NCBI GenBank assembly: GCA_945859605.1 | Contig: OX243822.1 | Coordinates: 18,396,558 to 18,460,557, forward strand | From: Lumbricus rubellus | Lineage: Eukaryota > Annelida > Clitellata > Crassiclitellata > Lumbricidae | Reading direction: 5' to 3' | Length of the DNA stretch: 64,000 bases | In this document: positions 43,701 to 54,800 of the stretch, in pieces | Layout of the letters: each line of letters opens with the position of its first letter | How positions within the stretch are numbered: the stretch's first letter is position 1 | The notes under the pieces: model-generated | What the model saw: only the letters and a program-made list of their open reading frames with translations | Databases searched by the model: none | What the model was told of the DNA's origin: nothing | Program-made: the position numbers and the translations under genes

Positions 43701-44694
43701 GTATACAAAGAAGTGCAACAACGTGATTGTTTACATATTGTTATATGTTGATGATCTGCTGATCTGTGGAAATGCAGAGATGATCAAGAAAACAGCAAAC
43801 ATGTTAAGTCAGCAATTTGAAATCAAGGATTTAGGTGAAGTCAGTTTATACCTGGGAATTCACATTGAAAAGGACAAACAAGGCAATTACTTGATTTCTG
43901 AAATCAATAAAATTCAGGAAATTATTTCTGAGTTTGGTTTAACGAATGCAAATGGATGTGCAACACCAATGCAAGTGGACTATTTAAATATAACAGGAGA
44001 AGAAAATTTGCTCAGCTCAAATGAACAATATCGACAAGCAGTGGGGGCATTGTTGTACATAGCTACTACAACAAGACCAGATATTGCAGCCGCAGTTTCT
44101 ATTTTATGTCGGAAAGTCAATTCACCACGTCAGTGTGACTGGACTGCAGTAAAAAGAGTTATCAGATATCTCAAGGAAACAATTAACTGGAAGTTAAAGC
44201 TTGAAGCTGTTGGAGATCTGAAACTGATTGGGTATGTTGATGCAGATTGGGCAGGCGACAGATCGGATCGCAAGTCAACCAGTGGATACCTGTTTAAGCT
44301 CGGAGAAGGAGTAATTTCATGGATATCGAAGAAGCAAATATCCGTAGCTCTGTCATCTACAGAAGCTGAATATATTGCTGCTTCTTTGGCAAGTCAAGAG
44401 TTGGTTTGGTTGAGACAGTTGTTATCTGATCTACATTTACCGTGCATTGAATCAACGACGCTGTATGAGGACAACCAAGGATGCATCAAGATTGCAAGCA
44501 ACGAGAAAATCAATGCAAGAACCAAGCACATAGATGTTAGACATCATCATCTTCGAGACTTACAGTTTCGTGGGATAATTAACTTGGAGTACTGTCCTAG
44601 TGACCTAATGCTAGCAGACATTATGACCAAGCCTCTAACAAGGGACAAGCTGTGTAACTTAAGAGATAAGATTGGCTTGTGCCTTGATAACTAG
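40732..44694 (+). CDS. copia gag-pol polyprotein
   Basis: 1320 residues from the ATG at 40732 (AAAATGGCG context). An in-frame GTG at 40702 is not needed. Domain order: gag (N-terminal KLNNSNYQVWKFK type), CCHC knuckle at 229-242 (CFICKKAGHLKVDC), aspartic protease D297-S-G, GAG-pre-integrase H/C finger, integrase D499, D562 and E598 (35 residues between the last two), reverse transcriptase with YVDD at 1005-1008, then RNase H with DADWAG and a KHIDVRHH block. Protease, integrase, RT, RNase H order is the copia (not gypsy) order. No stop or frameshift, so potentially active. AT-rich, Lys/Glu-rich codon use unlike the neighbouring genes. Confidence 0.95.
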   Translation: MAESNETKFTITKLNNSNYQVWKFKVKMLLIKDDLWTVVNDDTPDPIPDGWQRKNEKAQCTISLSVEDNQLIHICNCNNAKEMWRELQKVHERSNLSSKMYLRKKLYKIKLQINQNMQEYISAALQLVEQLRGVGEEVTDQQVATLLLCGLPDEYETLITALEAREEDELTLEYVKNKLVDAYKRKKDSENDSTEAKDESAMYSSNTRPSNRTNYRHDKQHKDRETRTCFICKKAGHLKVDCRVWKARMEQENKQPKLKHKAKNVVTERLSDPGNDDTNHSSFTIGIGQRTSDWFIDSGATTHMTNNLNFFTELDQTKSDKIYIANGTCLIADGIGNGFLECILDNGTVNRIKVTNVLYSQGLTGSLLSVKQLASKGKEIEFSGNQCSIKYNGKLLAVGKSENNLYKLSCKNIPEVANMAKFETKHENCIHVWHRRLGHRDPNAVKDINKQGIATGIQIRECNVKVKCEHCIKGKATQKPYPEASTHRTEHPLDLIHSDVCGPMKTMSSGGSKYLVTFIDDFSRYTKCYLIQRKDEVFGKFQEFIAEVSNKFQRKPKILRSDNGGEYTGNKLRNYLKQEGIQLQTSVPYSPSQNGVAERKNRSIIEMAKCMLLDAALPLKYWGEAVMTAVYLQNRLPTKATDKTPFELWNGEKPDLSHIRIFGCKAFAYIPKEKRTKFDDRAIEAILVGYSEQSKGYRLLLKDSNRIIISRSVTFDEHESDGMTITEVMINPENTELKSEPVKNENEVKTQMPTENIDQVNEDDKNETVDAEIRDENVVQPRRSTRSNKGIPAERLSLMVQNEIRKEPSSWNEMKILTENEQKNWMRAAEEEMNSHKENETWILCDLPAEKKAIDCKWVFKLKHDAEGNVRHKARLVAKGFSQKFGEDYEDTFAPVARHTTLRTLLTVAASKNLKVNHFDVKTAFLNGEIKEELYMNQPEGFTEIGQEQKVCKIKKAIYGLKQSARSWNQKIDSILKSDGFQQSEADLCLYTKKCNNVIVYILLYVDDLLICGNAEMIKKTANMLSQQFEIKDLGEVSLYLGIHIEKDKQGNYLISEINKIQEIISEFGLTNANGCATPMQVDYLNITGEENLLSSNEQYRQAVGALLYIATTTRPDIAAAVSILCRKVNSPRQCDWTAVKRVIRYLKETINWKLKLEAVGDLKLIGYVDADWAGDRSDRKSTSGYLFKLGEGVISWISKKQISVALSSTEAEYIAASLASQELVWLRQLLSDLHLPCIESTTLYEDNQGCIKIASNEKINARTKHIDVRHHHLRDLQFRGIINLEYCPSDLMLADIMTKPLTRDKLCNLRDKIGLCLDN

Positions 44695-44720
44695 AAACTA
44701 ATGTTAGATGGGGGTACTGT

Positions 44721-44730
44721 CGAGTGGGGG
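44721..44730 (+). promoter_or_regulatory. polypurine tract
   Basis: CGAGTGGGGG immediately before the 3' LTR. Confidence 0.6.
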
Positions 44731-44875
44731 TGTTAGAAAAACGACAGTAGGCCATTAGTTATCAGACGATCCCTCTATGTTGGTCACGTGACTACTCTGT
44801 TGAGCGTGCCTCTCGCCATGTTGTTAGACATTTTGTTTGTTTGATTGGTTTGCTGGAAATTATATTCTGCTATCA
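44731..44875 (+). repeat. 3' LTR of copia element
   Basis: 145 bases, one mismatch to the 5' LTR. Confidence 0.93.
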
Positions 44876-44880
44876 ATTTT

Positions 44881-45348
44881 ACCATGTCTTTTCCTCTCTG
44901 GCTGTGCCAGATTGGTCGTATGGGTAGCCCTACATCAACACCCACTGCATAAGCTATCGTATTTCCTGTTTGAGTACAAGTACGCCTGCTCGCCACAATT
45001 GCGCTACTCCACTGCCAAATTAATCTCTTCGCCATCATTTTGATCATGTTATTTTCAGTGAGTATTTAAATATCCATCTGTGATGACAAGATTAGTACCG
45101 GTACCTCTGATTGCAGACGCGTTACTCTTTGTGGGTTGCTAAGTTATGGCTTTTGTCTAATAGGACTTTTTTGGCCCAGGTGAGTGGGAATTCATTAGCA
45201 GAGGTGGCGGATAGTTATCGGACCCCTAATTGTAATCGTAATATCCAAATTTCTAGACCGCCACTTGAATGTCAAGCGCAGGGCATCAACTAACTCACGA
45301 GGGTTTGTGCTCACGAGCGCGAACCTAGGCTAACAACGGCGCTATATA
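44881..45348. repeat. recurrent module, unit-2 internal copy (left part)
   Basis: Continues from the copia target site. Near-identical to 12,995-13,467. Confidence 0.7.
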
Positions 45349-46565
45349 CACCGTGAGTCAAAAAAAACTAAGCCAAATTGTTTTTCATATATCTCTAATG
45401 CCTGATAACATATCACGCTAAAATTTTCCAAATATTTAGAGAAGTGGACCAAGAATATGATTCTAAAATTTCTTGAGGTAAAGTTGAACGGATAAAAAGA
45501 TATGAATATTTAAACTTCATACGACGAAATTTCAGTTTACAAGCAATTTTCTGTTACATTCAATAAAAAGTTTCCTTATTTCTCTAATGCCTGATGATTA
45601 ATCATTCTAAAAATTTCCAGATATGTAGAGAATTGAACTAACAATATGACCCCAACAGTATGGTATGATTATTTGATTAATTAATATGAACAAAATATCC
45701 TCTTCCTGCTTGGACGCAAGCCTGGAAGCGCTAGCGCCATGCATTACGCAACAGCATTGTCAATTATCCTCTGGTCCAGACCTTCCAACACTTCCAACAA
45801 GCGATGGTTGCTTCAGATCGTTTATATCATGGATTGTTGTCTGGTAGACTCGGTCTTGCATCACGATCCACACTTTATAGTCGACAGGATTCAAATATGG
45901 GCTGTTCGGGAGCCATAATGTGGGAGAAATGAAGTCTGGCGTCTCTCTTGTCAGCATTTCCATGGTTTCCTTGGCTCTGTGGGCTGGCGCTGTTCTGTTG
46001 AAAAAGAAAACAGCCTTCTGGTGCTATAGATTTCTGATAACAGTTGGAAGATGTTGTGACAACAGAATATTGCGATAATATACTCCGTTAATTTTACTCC
46101 AGGATCCCTGAAGACCAAAACTGGGAACTATCAAGCATTGAAACCGCAACGAACACCATAGCAGACTTGCTGAAAACAGAAATTTCTGGATATGAAGTTT
46201 AAATATTCATATCTTTCTATCCGTTCAAATTTATGACATGATATTTTGGAATCCTATTCTTGGTTCAATCCTCTAAATATCTTGAAAAATTTGGTATGAT
46301 TAATTATCAAGCATTGGAGATATAAGAAAAACAGTTTAGCTTACTTTTTACTCAATCTGGCAGAAAATTGCTTGTAAACTGCAATTTCGGCATACGAAGT
46401 TGAAAGATTCATATCTTTTTATCCGTTCAATTTTATCTCTTGAAATTTTGGTATCACATTCTTGGTCCACTTCTCAAAAAATTTGGAAAATTTTAGCATG
46501 ATATGTTATCTGGCATTAAAGATATATGCAAAACAATTTGGCTTAGTTTTTTTTGACTCACGGTG
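45349..46565 (-). mobile_element. Tc1/mariner-superfamily element with doubled TIRs (unit 2 copy)
   Basis: Same boundaries, TA flanks and nested arms as 13468-14688. Four bases shorter. Confidence 0.85.
45760..45963 (-). pseudogene. mariner transposase remnant (unit 2 copy)
   Basis: Identical reading to 13879-14082. Confidence 0.75.
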
Positions 46566-46567
46566 TA

Positions 46568-46718
46568 CAAATCAAGTCCACCGAAGTCAGGTTGCTCTGT
46601 CCGTTCTGGTGCCAGGCCAGAATCCTGGGAGGTCATTGTAATGTGTTATGTAATTAGAGGAGGTGGGGGACGGCTGAGAGCCCTCTTTGGCATGCGCGTC
46701 TAATTGATGTGGAAACTG
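46568..46718. repeat. recurrent module, right part
   Basis: Copy of 14691-14841. Confidence 0.65.
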
Positions 46719-47141
46719 CGTATGTATGTATGTACGCACGTATGTACGACGATTGTACGTACTTGTGTACATATGTATGTTCATGGTTACATGCATGTAT
46801 GTACATGTATGTATGCATGACATTGCATGTATATATGTTATGTACGCACGTAGTACGTATGTATGTTTATGCTTACATACATACATGCATACATACATAC
46901 ATAATACACACATACATACATACATAATACAAACATGTATACATATATACGTACATACATATAACTTACATACATACTTACATACATTCATATATACATA
47001 CATACATACATGCATAAATACATACATACATACATACATACATACATACATACATCCATGCATACATACATATATGCATATATACATATATACACCATGC
47101 ATACATATATGCATAGTTGCATACATACATGTACATATATG
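46719..47141. repeat. inverted tetranucleotide microsatellite (unit 2 copy)
   Basis: Copy of 14842-15260, with small repeat-number changes. Confidence 0.85.
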
Positions 47142-47639
47142 GTCCTGGGCACGACGTTAAACTGCATCCATCCTCTGCCACAGGGAACCAACAACGTCCC
47201 TGTGCCGGTCCTAAGCCCGGACAAAAGGAGGAAGGTTTGCCAGATGGGTGGCGATACGCTGGCAGTGAAAAACCAAGACGATTGCAATCCGCCAAAACCA
47301 CGACACAAGTGACATAGCTACCCAGATGCTTCAAGGTGTCATGATGTGGAGCAGACATGAACAGGCCGGTCAGGACAGATCAGTGGAGAGAGTAGGAGGA
47401 GAGAGCGTGAGACACATACGGGCATTGACCCACGTTGTCCTACGTGCCTCTTTTCACGATTCTCTTCAATCAGACAAGGTGGTCTAGATGCTCCAAGATG
47501 TTAATGGTAGGTCTATGGAGCAGACCTGCTGACCGGACAGTTGAAGCTGGGCAACATGGCACGAGACAGACTCAGAACAGAGAGTGGCGTCGGACACCTA
47601 CGGGCATTGAGCCCAAGGTTGTTGATGATGATGATGATA
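47142..47639 (+). mobile_element. short non-LTR-like element (unit 2 copy)
   Basis: Copy of 15261-15760. Confidence 0.5.
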
Positions 47640-47689
47640 CATATATGCATACATACATATATGCATACATACACTGGCCCTAAATGTAA

Positions 47690-47805
47690 ATATACGGGGT
47701 AATGGCGGAGGGGGGGGTAATGTCCTAGGAGGGGTAATGGTCGGGGGTAGTGGCAGAGGGGTAATGGCGGGGGATAATGGGCCGGGGAGTAATGTCCGGA
47801 TACCA
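47690..47805. repeat. degenerate GGGGTAATGGC repeats (unit 2 copy)
   Basis: Copy of 15800-15934. Followed by a short AT run with no Helitron. Confidence 0.55.
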
Positions 47806-47814
47806 AATTTGCTA

Positions 47815-48932
47815 TATATATATATATGTATATATATAAAATAAATTTTTTTGGTGTCTCATTACACTCAGGCCTACGTACTGTTCTGCCAAGCCTAGGC
47901 CGTAGACAGGGAGGTGTTTTGGGTGTTTGAAGTTGGACACCCCCGAAATACAAAAATGCAGATAAAGCCATAAAATAAAACCATGAAAACACCCCATCCC
48001 CGACGAAATGAAATAATAGAATGCATTCACTAGCACATAAGGGAAAAAAATAATTTTAGCAAAATGAGATGAATTTTCGATCTGATGACTAAAAATAGGT
48101 CGTCAAAAATTTCCGGCGAAGAAACACCCCCCGAAATAAAATCCTGGCTACGGCCTTTTGTTCTGCCATAGGAGTGATTAATTGATTAAACAAGAAAGAA
48201 AGCCGCTATAAGCTGCATGAGTGCATGTGTCTCACTATATTCTCAGATTATTGTCTTCAAGGTACTAATGACAGCCATTGATGGAGAACGAGGAAGCTAC
48301 AAGACACCTACATGTACGTCACACTCATTGTCTGAATCGGGCGTTGGCAATTAACTCACTAATATGCGACAGGTTTTGAAAGCAGCTGTAGTACAGTGTA
48401 GTATACGTAGGATTGTTCAACGCTTTCTTCAAACTATCTTCGCATGGGTGACGCAACTAATAGAAATAGGCTATTAAAAATTTTCAGGCATTAACTATGA
48501 TTAAAAATTAGTAAAAACATTTCGCAGCGCATTTCATTTCACGCAAAAACACTAAACAGGATGTATACTACAGACCTATTGGAGTCCTAACCATTACAGT
48601 AGAGACTATTCAGAAAAATCGCGTATAAACCCAGGTCCTGGCAAGTTCCGGCATCACGACTATTAGGCAATACACGCGTATAGGCCTACACGCCATAGTG
48701 GATCACACAGTAGCCTAATTAGTAAACCTGATCAACATATTTATGGCTATAGGCTAGGCTATATGCTCGTACTCAGACGTAAACGATAAAGATAAAAACT
48801 TGGTACCAGTTGTTCAACGAAGACTCCCATGGTTTGCACATGTAGGCTAGGATAATAAACTAGAGGATGGGAGTTGTCTGATTATTCAGTCGTCAGCTGC
48901 GCAGTGGTTCTGTTATTGCCAGTCGATTAAGT
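47815..48932. other. non-coding spacer
   Basis: Copy of 16,735-17,833. No gene recognised. Ends at the hAT target GATTAAGT (48925-48932). Confidence 0.4.
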
Positions 48933-50148
48933 CAGGGGCTTCTATCCCATGTATAGGCGGGCGCGACTTGCGCCCAGTGAAAAACAGGGGGGGAAACAGA
49001 AGAAAGCCAAAACTCACGTCGATAGGGGGGAAGGCCAACCATGGAGGCAGTGTTTAATCTAGTCATCTCTAGGAAGAAGTTTCCTCCAGAAATTACTTTC
49101 CCCCCATAAAAATTTTCAACATTGTATTAGTTTGAATAGTATTACTATCTACATTATTTCATCACATGAACTGTTTTAATACGCCACGATAAAATTTACT
49201 ATTACCTAATTATAATAATATTATTTATGGCCTACTATTTTAATAAATGATACAATCATATTATAATGATTTGATTTAATGCTAATACTTGTACAAATAC
49301 TGTATTTGTACAACTAAATACAGTGTTTAATCTAGACATCTCTGGGAGGTAGTTCCCCAGAAATGAAAATTTTCCAGAAAATTCGATAGGTGTTGTGAAC
49401 ATGTACACGTATATAGAATAATTTTCCCCTCCATAAAAAGTATATAATGCAACATTACCCCCCCCCCTATATAAATTTGACAGGTTTATACAAGTGCAGT
49501 TATCCCGTCAGTAGAAGAATTTGACTGCAAAGCATCGAAGTAGACCCACTAAAAATAAGATCATGCATCAGCATTTTGGAGAAGTAGGCCTAAATGTATA
49601 TTTCAAGAAGAAAAATTAGGCGAAAGACTAAAAAATGTTGTCAGAAAATTTCTGTCTGAGCGGTTTCCGTTCGCCCAAAACAGCCATTTACCCCTCCCCA
49701 AAACCTAAATTCCCCCAAAGCAGTGTGACTAGGTAACACACTGATTAAACACTGAACTAAAATGGCTTATCTCCAGTGTTATCTTTCAAATTTCAGACTG
49801 TCAAATTTCGAAATATTTTGTTCCTTGAACACTTAGAAAAACAACATCATTATTATGTAGGCCCACAATGCCACATTGTATTTTATTGTATTGCAGAAAA
49901 TGTAATGCGGAAATTGCAAAAATTTCTAATGGGGGGACGCATATCCCACCCAAAATTCCTCCCCGTCTTGGCGCTACGTGTTTCGGTGATCGTCTGCTGG
50001 ATGCTTGTTTGTCTCTCCCCCCAGAAACCTTAATTCTCTATAGTTAGGGGACAAGATTACATATTGCCGAAAGAGTATGTCGGCCCAATAAGGGGGGGGG
50101 GAAGAATATGTATTGCGCCCGGCTGCTTAGGGGGGATAGAAGCCCCTG
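48933..50148. mobile_element. 1216-bp non-autonomous hAT element, unit 2 only
   Basis: Starts CAGGGGCTTCTATCCC and ends GGGATAGAAGCCCCTG, with 8-base GATTAAGT on both sides (48925-48932 and 50149-50156). Unit 1 has a single GATTAAGT at 17,831. The interior repeats the motif AGTGTTTAATCTAG twice (about 49,050 and 49,320) with nearby G- or C-runs. No transposase is recognisable. Confidence 0.9.
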
Positions 50149-50156
50149 GATTAAGT

Positions 50157-50968
50157 CGTAGACCTCACGTGCTTCATATGCTACCTGAGTTTTGGTAGTC
50201 TTACTTGGAATAATATTATTGTGGCCCAGCAGATGTTCAAGCTGATGAACACACCATAAGAATACAACGAATTTTATGTTCGCGCACGAACTGATAATCG
50301 AAAGTTGGAGGTATTCCAGACGAGCAAAATGCATGGGCATTAGGTTGTAATACAGAATCGACAATAGGCCTACGTTTCTATTCAGCTGCAAGATAACTGC
50401 AAAACTGGCTGAAACGAAGCAATCCTATTTTGATGGTGCAACGTATTGCACTATCTTTGCACCCGGTTTAACTTTGAATCAACTTTGAAGGTGTAGGCCT
50501 ACGCACCGAGGTAATTCAGTATCAAAGTCTTTGATACTGAACCACCTCGCTGCATGCGTACACCTCCACGGTGAATAAAGAAAGAACCTGCGTTATTTAA
50601 TTAGCTTCACGTGGGCCCTACTTGTCATGTTATAGGCACAAAATATTAATGAGCTGCAGAACTCGAGCAAGTGATACAGATGGTATTGAACCTTTTACCC
50701 ATAGATTTAACATTATACAAGAATATTCAAAGTCGTAGTGAAACAAAACTACTTTTTACTTTGGTCATTAATGCTCAATCGGGCCTTGGTCTGAGGTATC
50801 TTTGCGATCTCATACATCGCTCCTTTCCGCTACTTTGCTGAGTCTCCCTGGGTCCACTGAATGGGCTGACCTTCCTGTTCCCGCGTGAGCACTTCTCTGG
50901 CTCAACCCAGATCGATGTTCTGTGTCAATGAAATGGCTTCTACCATCAGTGCAGTCCGCTTGTGTTTC
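50157..50968. other. non-coding spacer
   Basis: Copy of 17,834-18,717. The doubtful open frame of unit 1 is disrupted here. Confidence 0.4.
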
Positions 50969-51147
50969 ATTAGACCGTTTTATAAAGCGCTTGTCTACGC
51001 AAGAGTATTTCAGAGCACTCCCATGCAGTAGTCTTTCTTCATCTTTGTCTCATCTCAAATCCTGTGTTCCTCTCGGGGTTGCTCATACTGCATGGGAGTG
51101 CTCTGAAAAACTTTTGCGGAGACAAGCGCTTTATAAAACGGTCTAAT
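50969..51147. mobile_element. 179-bp MITE-like inverted repeat (unit 2 copy)
   Basis: Copy of 18718-18899. Confidence 0.7.
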
Positions 51148-51479
51148 AAGACACAAGAATGCAATTGATGCCTTACTGTTGTAGATTCAGATTATTCTAA
51201 CTGTCACATAATACAATAATAGCAATGAATAAACATAACTTAGTTAAAAATTGTCTGCGAACCATACAATTTTGCCATTCTGTTTCAGACGATTTCTGAT
51301 CTCGTTGAGTACCGGCAAGATGTTCTCCAAATTAAAAATACTTTTACACTGTGTCTATGAAAATAATGGCTTCTACCATCAGTTGCCTACGTATACCAGA
51401 ATCAACTTGTCCTCACTGTTAAATTCGGATGCTTAAGGAAAATGATTCGATCCACTCTTGCCTACACGTGACTCCATTA
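51148..51479. other. non-coding spacer
   Basis: No gene. Includes a 25-base local duplication of the TGTCTATGAAAATAATGGCT-type sequence also found at 18,669. Confidence 0.35.
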
Positions 51480-51700
51480 TAATTCACAGACGCCAAGCTA
51501 TACATGCAAATAATTATGCTGCTCCAAATTCTCAATACTGACAAAAACATAATTATCCAAATTAGTCGGCACATAGGAACGGTCTCCCATAATTATGGTA
51601 AGAGAGTTTGGCCTGCACTGCGAAGAGTGTAATGGGTTCGAGTCTTCCCCTGAACCAACGAATGAGTACAAGCATTTCCATCAACAGTTACTGCCCTCGG
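51480..51700 (+). repeat. tRNA-derived SINE-like repeat 3' of b2
   Basis: Same family as 19198-19410, with GGTTCGAGTCT at about 51,634. Confidence 0.55.
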
Positions 51701-51818
51701 TTGTCTGTTTTGTGACCGTGTGCAAATTTTTTAACCTTGTCCTTGGATGGTAGAGAGTATGAAATGCAGTTATTTTATACTAGGCATACTGTATAACAGC
51801 ACCTAAGAACTGCATTGA

Positions 51819-54800
51819 TTATCTGGAGCCACGTGAGGATAACTTTCTAATGAATTCTTCGCGATCAAATTCATCCCAATTTCGATCATAATTTGCACAA
51901 AAACTTTGGTCGTAATCATCCTGAACTAAAGGTATATCAATTGCAGTATCACCTGGACATAGGTCAAGGTATATATCATAGATCGCGGCGAATCTTAGAC
52001 GAATGTGTGCATCTTTCTCTGTTATGTCCTTGTGGTATTTAATCATACGTTCTACTCGCTGTTTGAACGAGGGCATGAAGTAACAAGGAAACACGTAATG
52101 TCGATTAAACTCCGTGAGGCAAAACAGGATCCTCTCCACCCAATAGGCGAGTTGATCTCGAGAAAAAAGTTTTACGTGTCTTAATTCGCTTCTATTTTGG
52201 ACATTAAGAGCCTCCATGCAAAAGAAAAGACAATTCTTCAATTGATAAGTAGGCCCAGGCCTAATTAAACTTGCAGTCTTCTCTTCCTCTTCAAGTATCA
52301 ACTTGCTAACTAGATATGCTGCCTTAATTAAAGTTGGGCTTTCTCTTATCACTCGACTTTCTACTGGTGCAAATGAAACTCTGGCAAATGTATCGGAGAA
52401 GATAAAGTCAATACCACGTTTCATTGAAGTATCAAAACGTGGCTGATCAAAGACAAATGTACAACCGTTTGTTTTTACAGCTGGATTTATGCCAACTGGA
52501 AGTGGGGCATCTGGCCACCAAGTTTCCACCTGAATACAGGCAACGATGTCAATTGAAATGGGAACAAAAAGGAGGCCATCCTCTCCATCCTCTATGGGAT
52601 GATTCATTGTTAAACGCAGAGTCTTACACAAAGAGGCTGGCTTTGCACATTTGTTTTCTTTCATATCTGCTAAGTCCAAGTTGAACAGATGTTCGTCTTG
52701 CCAAAAATTATGGCCATGTAAGACATCTTCCAAAATAATCTGAAATCTGGAATTAACTTCGTTAGTCAGCAAACACTGATCTGAGTTGAAGAAACAGTCG
52801 AACATCTCGTCACTTAGAATATCTGTATCCTTATTCGTCTTCCGTCTCAGTTGAAAGTATCCCTTTGGACCCAGTGAATGTGGAAACGGGTCACAAAATT
52901 GATTGAATTTAATCAGTGTAAAGTTAAAATCAAAGTCTGCTGAGAGGATGACTTTTGTCTCTTCTTCGGCGCTACCAACTAAAATTGGACGACATTCAAA
53001 TCGCCAATCCTTTTCCTTTATACCATCGGCCAAACGTTCAATGAAGCGTTTTACTGACGGTTTAAGCTTTCCTAGACGATTGTTGAGGCGAATAAAATCG
53101 TTTTGGGACCATAGGTTCCAAATTGCTTCTTCCGGTGATTCTTCAGGGCGAGGTGATTGTGAGCAGATAAGAATTCTTTCAAATACCATTTGCTTGGATA
53201 GCTCTGTCACATGATCCGCTTTGAATACTTGAGCTATGTCCATGTGTACATGAAACAGATTCAGAATCTGTCTATTTTTCGATCGCATTGCTTTTCTTTC
53301 GTTGGCACTCACCAAATCCCTGAGCTTCTTGAGATCTTTAGGCGTATATCCGTATTTGTCTTTTGCATTCTCATCAGCTCCGCTCCGAACGAGAATCTTG
53401 TACTGAACTATCCCTTCTATGTAATGTAAAGGAGTTTTACCGTACATGTCAGCAGCGTTTACGTTGGAGCCCAGCTTCAATAGCACTGTGAGTAGCTCGT
53501 CTGGATAGAATGGTGTCATTGAGGCATAGTGAAGTGGCGTTCTTCCCTTGTTATCTTTTGCAGCGGCTGATTCAGTGAAATTTTCCGGTCTTAGAAGAAC
53601 TCCATGAACCATCATGTCGTATCTTTTCTCGTCGTGTTCTCTTTCTATTTGGTCTACTATCGTATTTGGGTTTCCGCCATGTAAGTAAATGTTGAGACCG
53701 ATGATCAGTCGGTGAAGTGGGTTTCGACCTCTCTCGTCAATCCGTGCCGCTTCAATTGGCGATTCGTCCTTTCGCTCATCCAACAGTCGAGTGACTCCGC
53801 GACCTTTTAGTGCCTCGAGAGTCGCTGAAGTGATTCGCTTAGAAGACTTATTGCCTCTGACATCTTCGATATCAACATTAGTTTTGTCGTCACTTAAAAG
53901 CAATTTAACCACCTCTTGTTTTAAATATGTGTTTTCTTCGTCATATGTAAAATAAGTTTGTATCTGGCCAATTGCTGTATTTCGATCCACGGTTCCATTT
54001 CTCCATTTCAGATTATATCTGCTGCCAGTTTCAGAATCTATTTCGCTGCGAATTTCTCGCTCGCGAAGCCCATTACAGAAGAAACAAAAATCAGACCAAT
54101 TAGGCCTATACTTTGGCTCAGCGATAGACGAGTGCAGAGCAGTTAATCCGTAGCAGTTTTGCAAATTCACGGAAGTATTATGATTTATCAGCATCCGCAC
54201 TACGGTTACACGATTCATTTCAGCTGCTCTAATCAAAGCAGTTGATCCAAATCCGTCTCTTGCATCAAAATTCAGTTTTTCACTTGATTTTTGCTCCCAG
54301 TCAAACAAAATTTGAATGGAATGAGAGCAACCATTCTTGGCGGCAATTATCAAAGGCGTTTCTCCATAAAAATTCTTCATGTTGAAATCTGCGCCTTTCT
54401 CTAGCAACAATTTTAGCATATCATTTCTGATTTGGACCTGCATATCTCGCCATTTTGACAAGTTAGAATTTGAAATGCCTTTCTCTATTCTGTGCAATGT
54501 ATTATCCAATGCCTGAATTTTCGAATTTTGCTTTTTTTAAAATTCGGGAATTACATCAGATGAACATGCGCAACGCTGAATCATTTCGTGAAGGAGAGTA
54601 TTATATTTATTCCGTATATTGTTCTGCTGATTTACATTAAATTTACTCGAGTTAATAAGCACTTCTGCGACTCTTTTGAAATTCATCCTGTATTGCTTAA
54701 GGTCACTTAGACCTTTTTCAAACAAATCCTCACTTTCGATTTCGGCGATCATTGACTCAAAGCTCTTTCGAAGATCCTTGGCTGAATAAACGCATTGGTC

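Larger units (their letters stand above)
40398..44875 (+). mobile_element. complete Ty1/copia LTR retrotransposon
   Basis: 4478 bases flanked by ATTTT on both sides (40393-40397, 44876-44880). Unit 1 has the empty site with one ATTTT. It has two 145-base LTRs (40398-40542 and 44731-44875) starting TGTTAG and ending TTTCA or ATCA, with one mismatch. It has a primer site, a purine tract and one intact gag-pol ORF. The length difference between units here is exactly element plus duplication (4483). A very recent insertion into the recurrent module. Confidence 0.95.
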
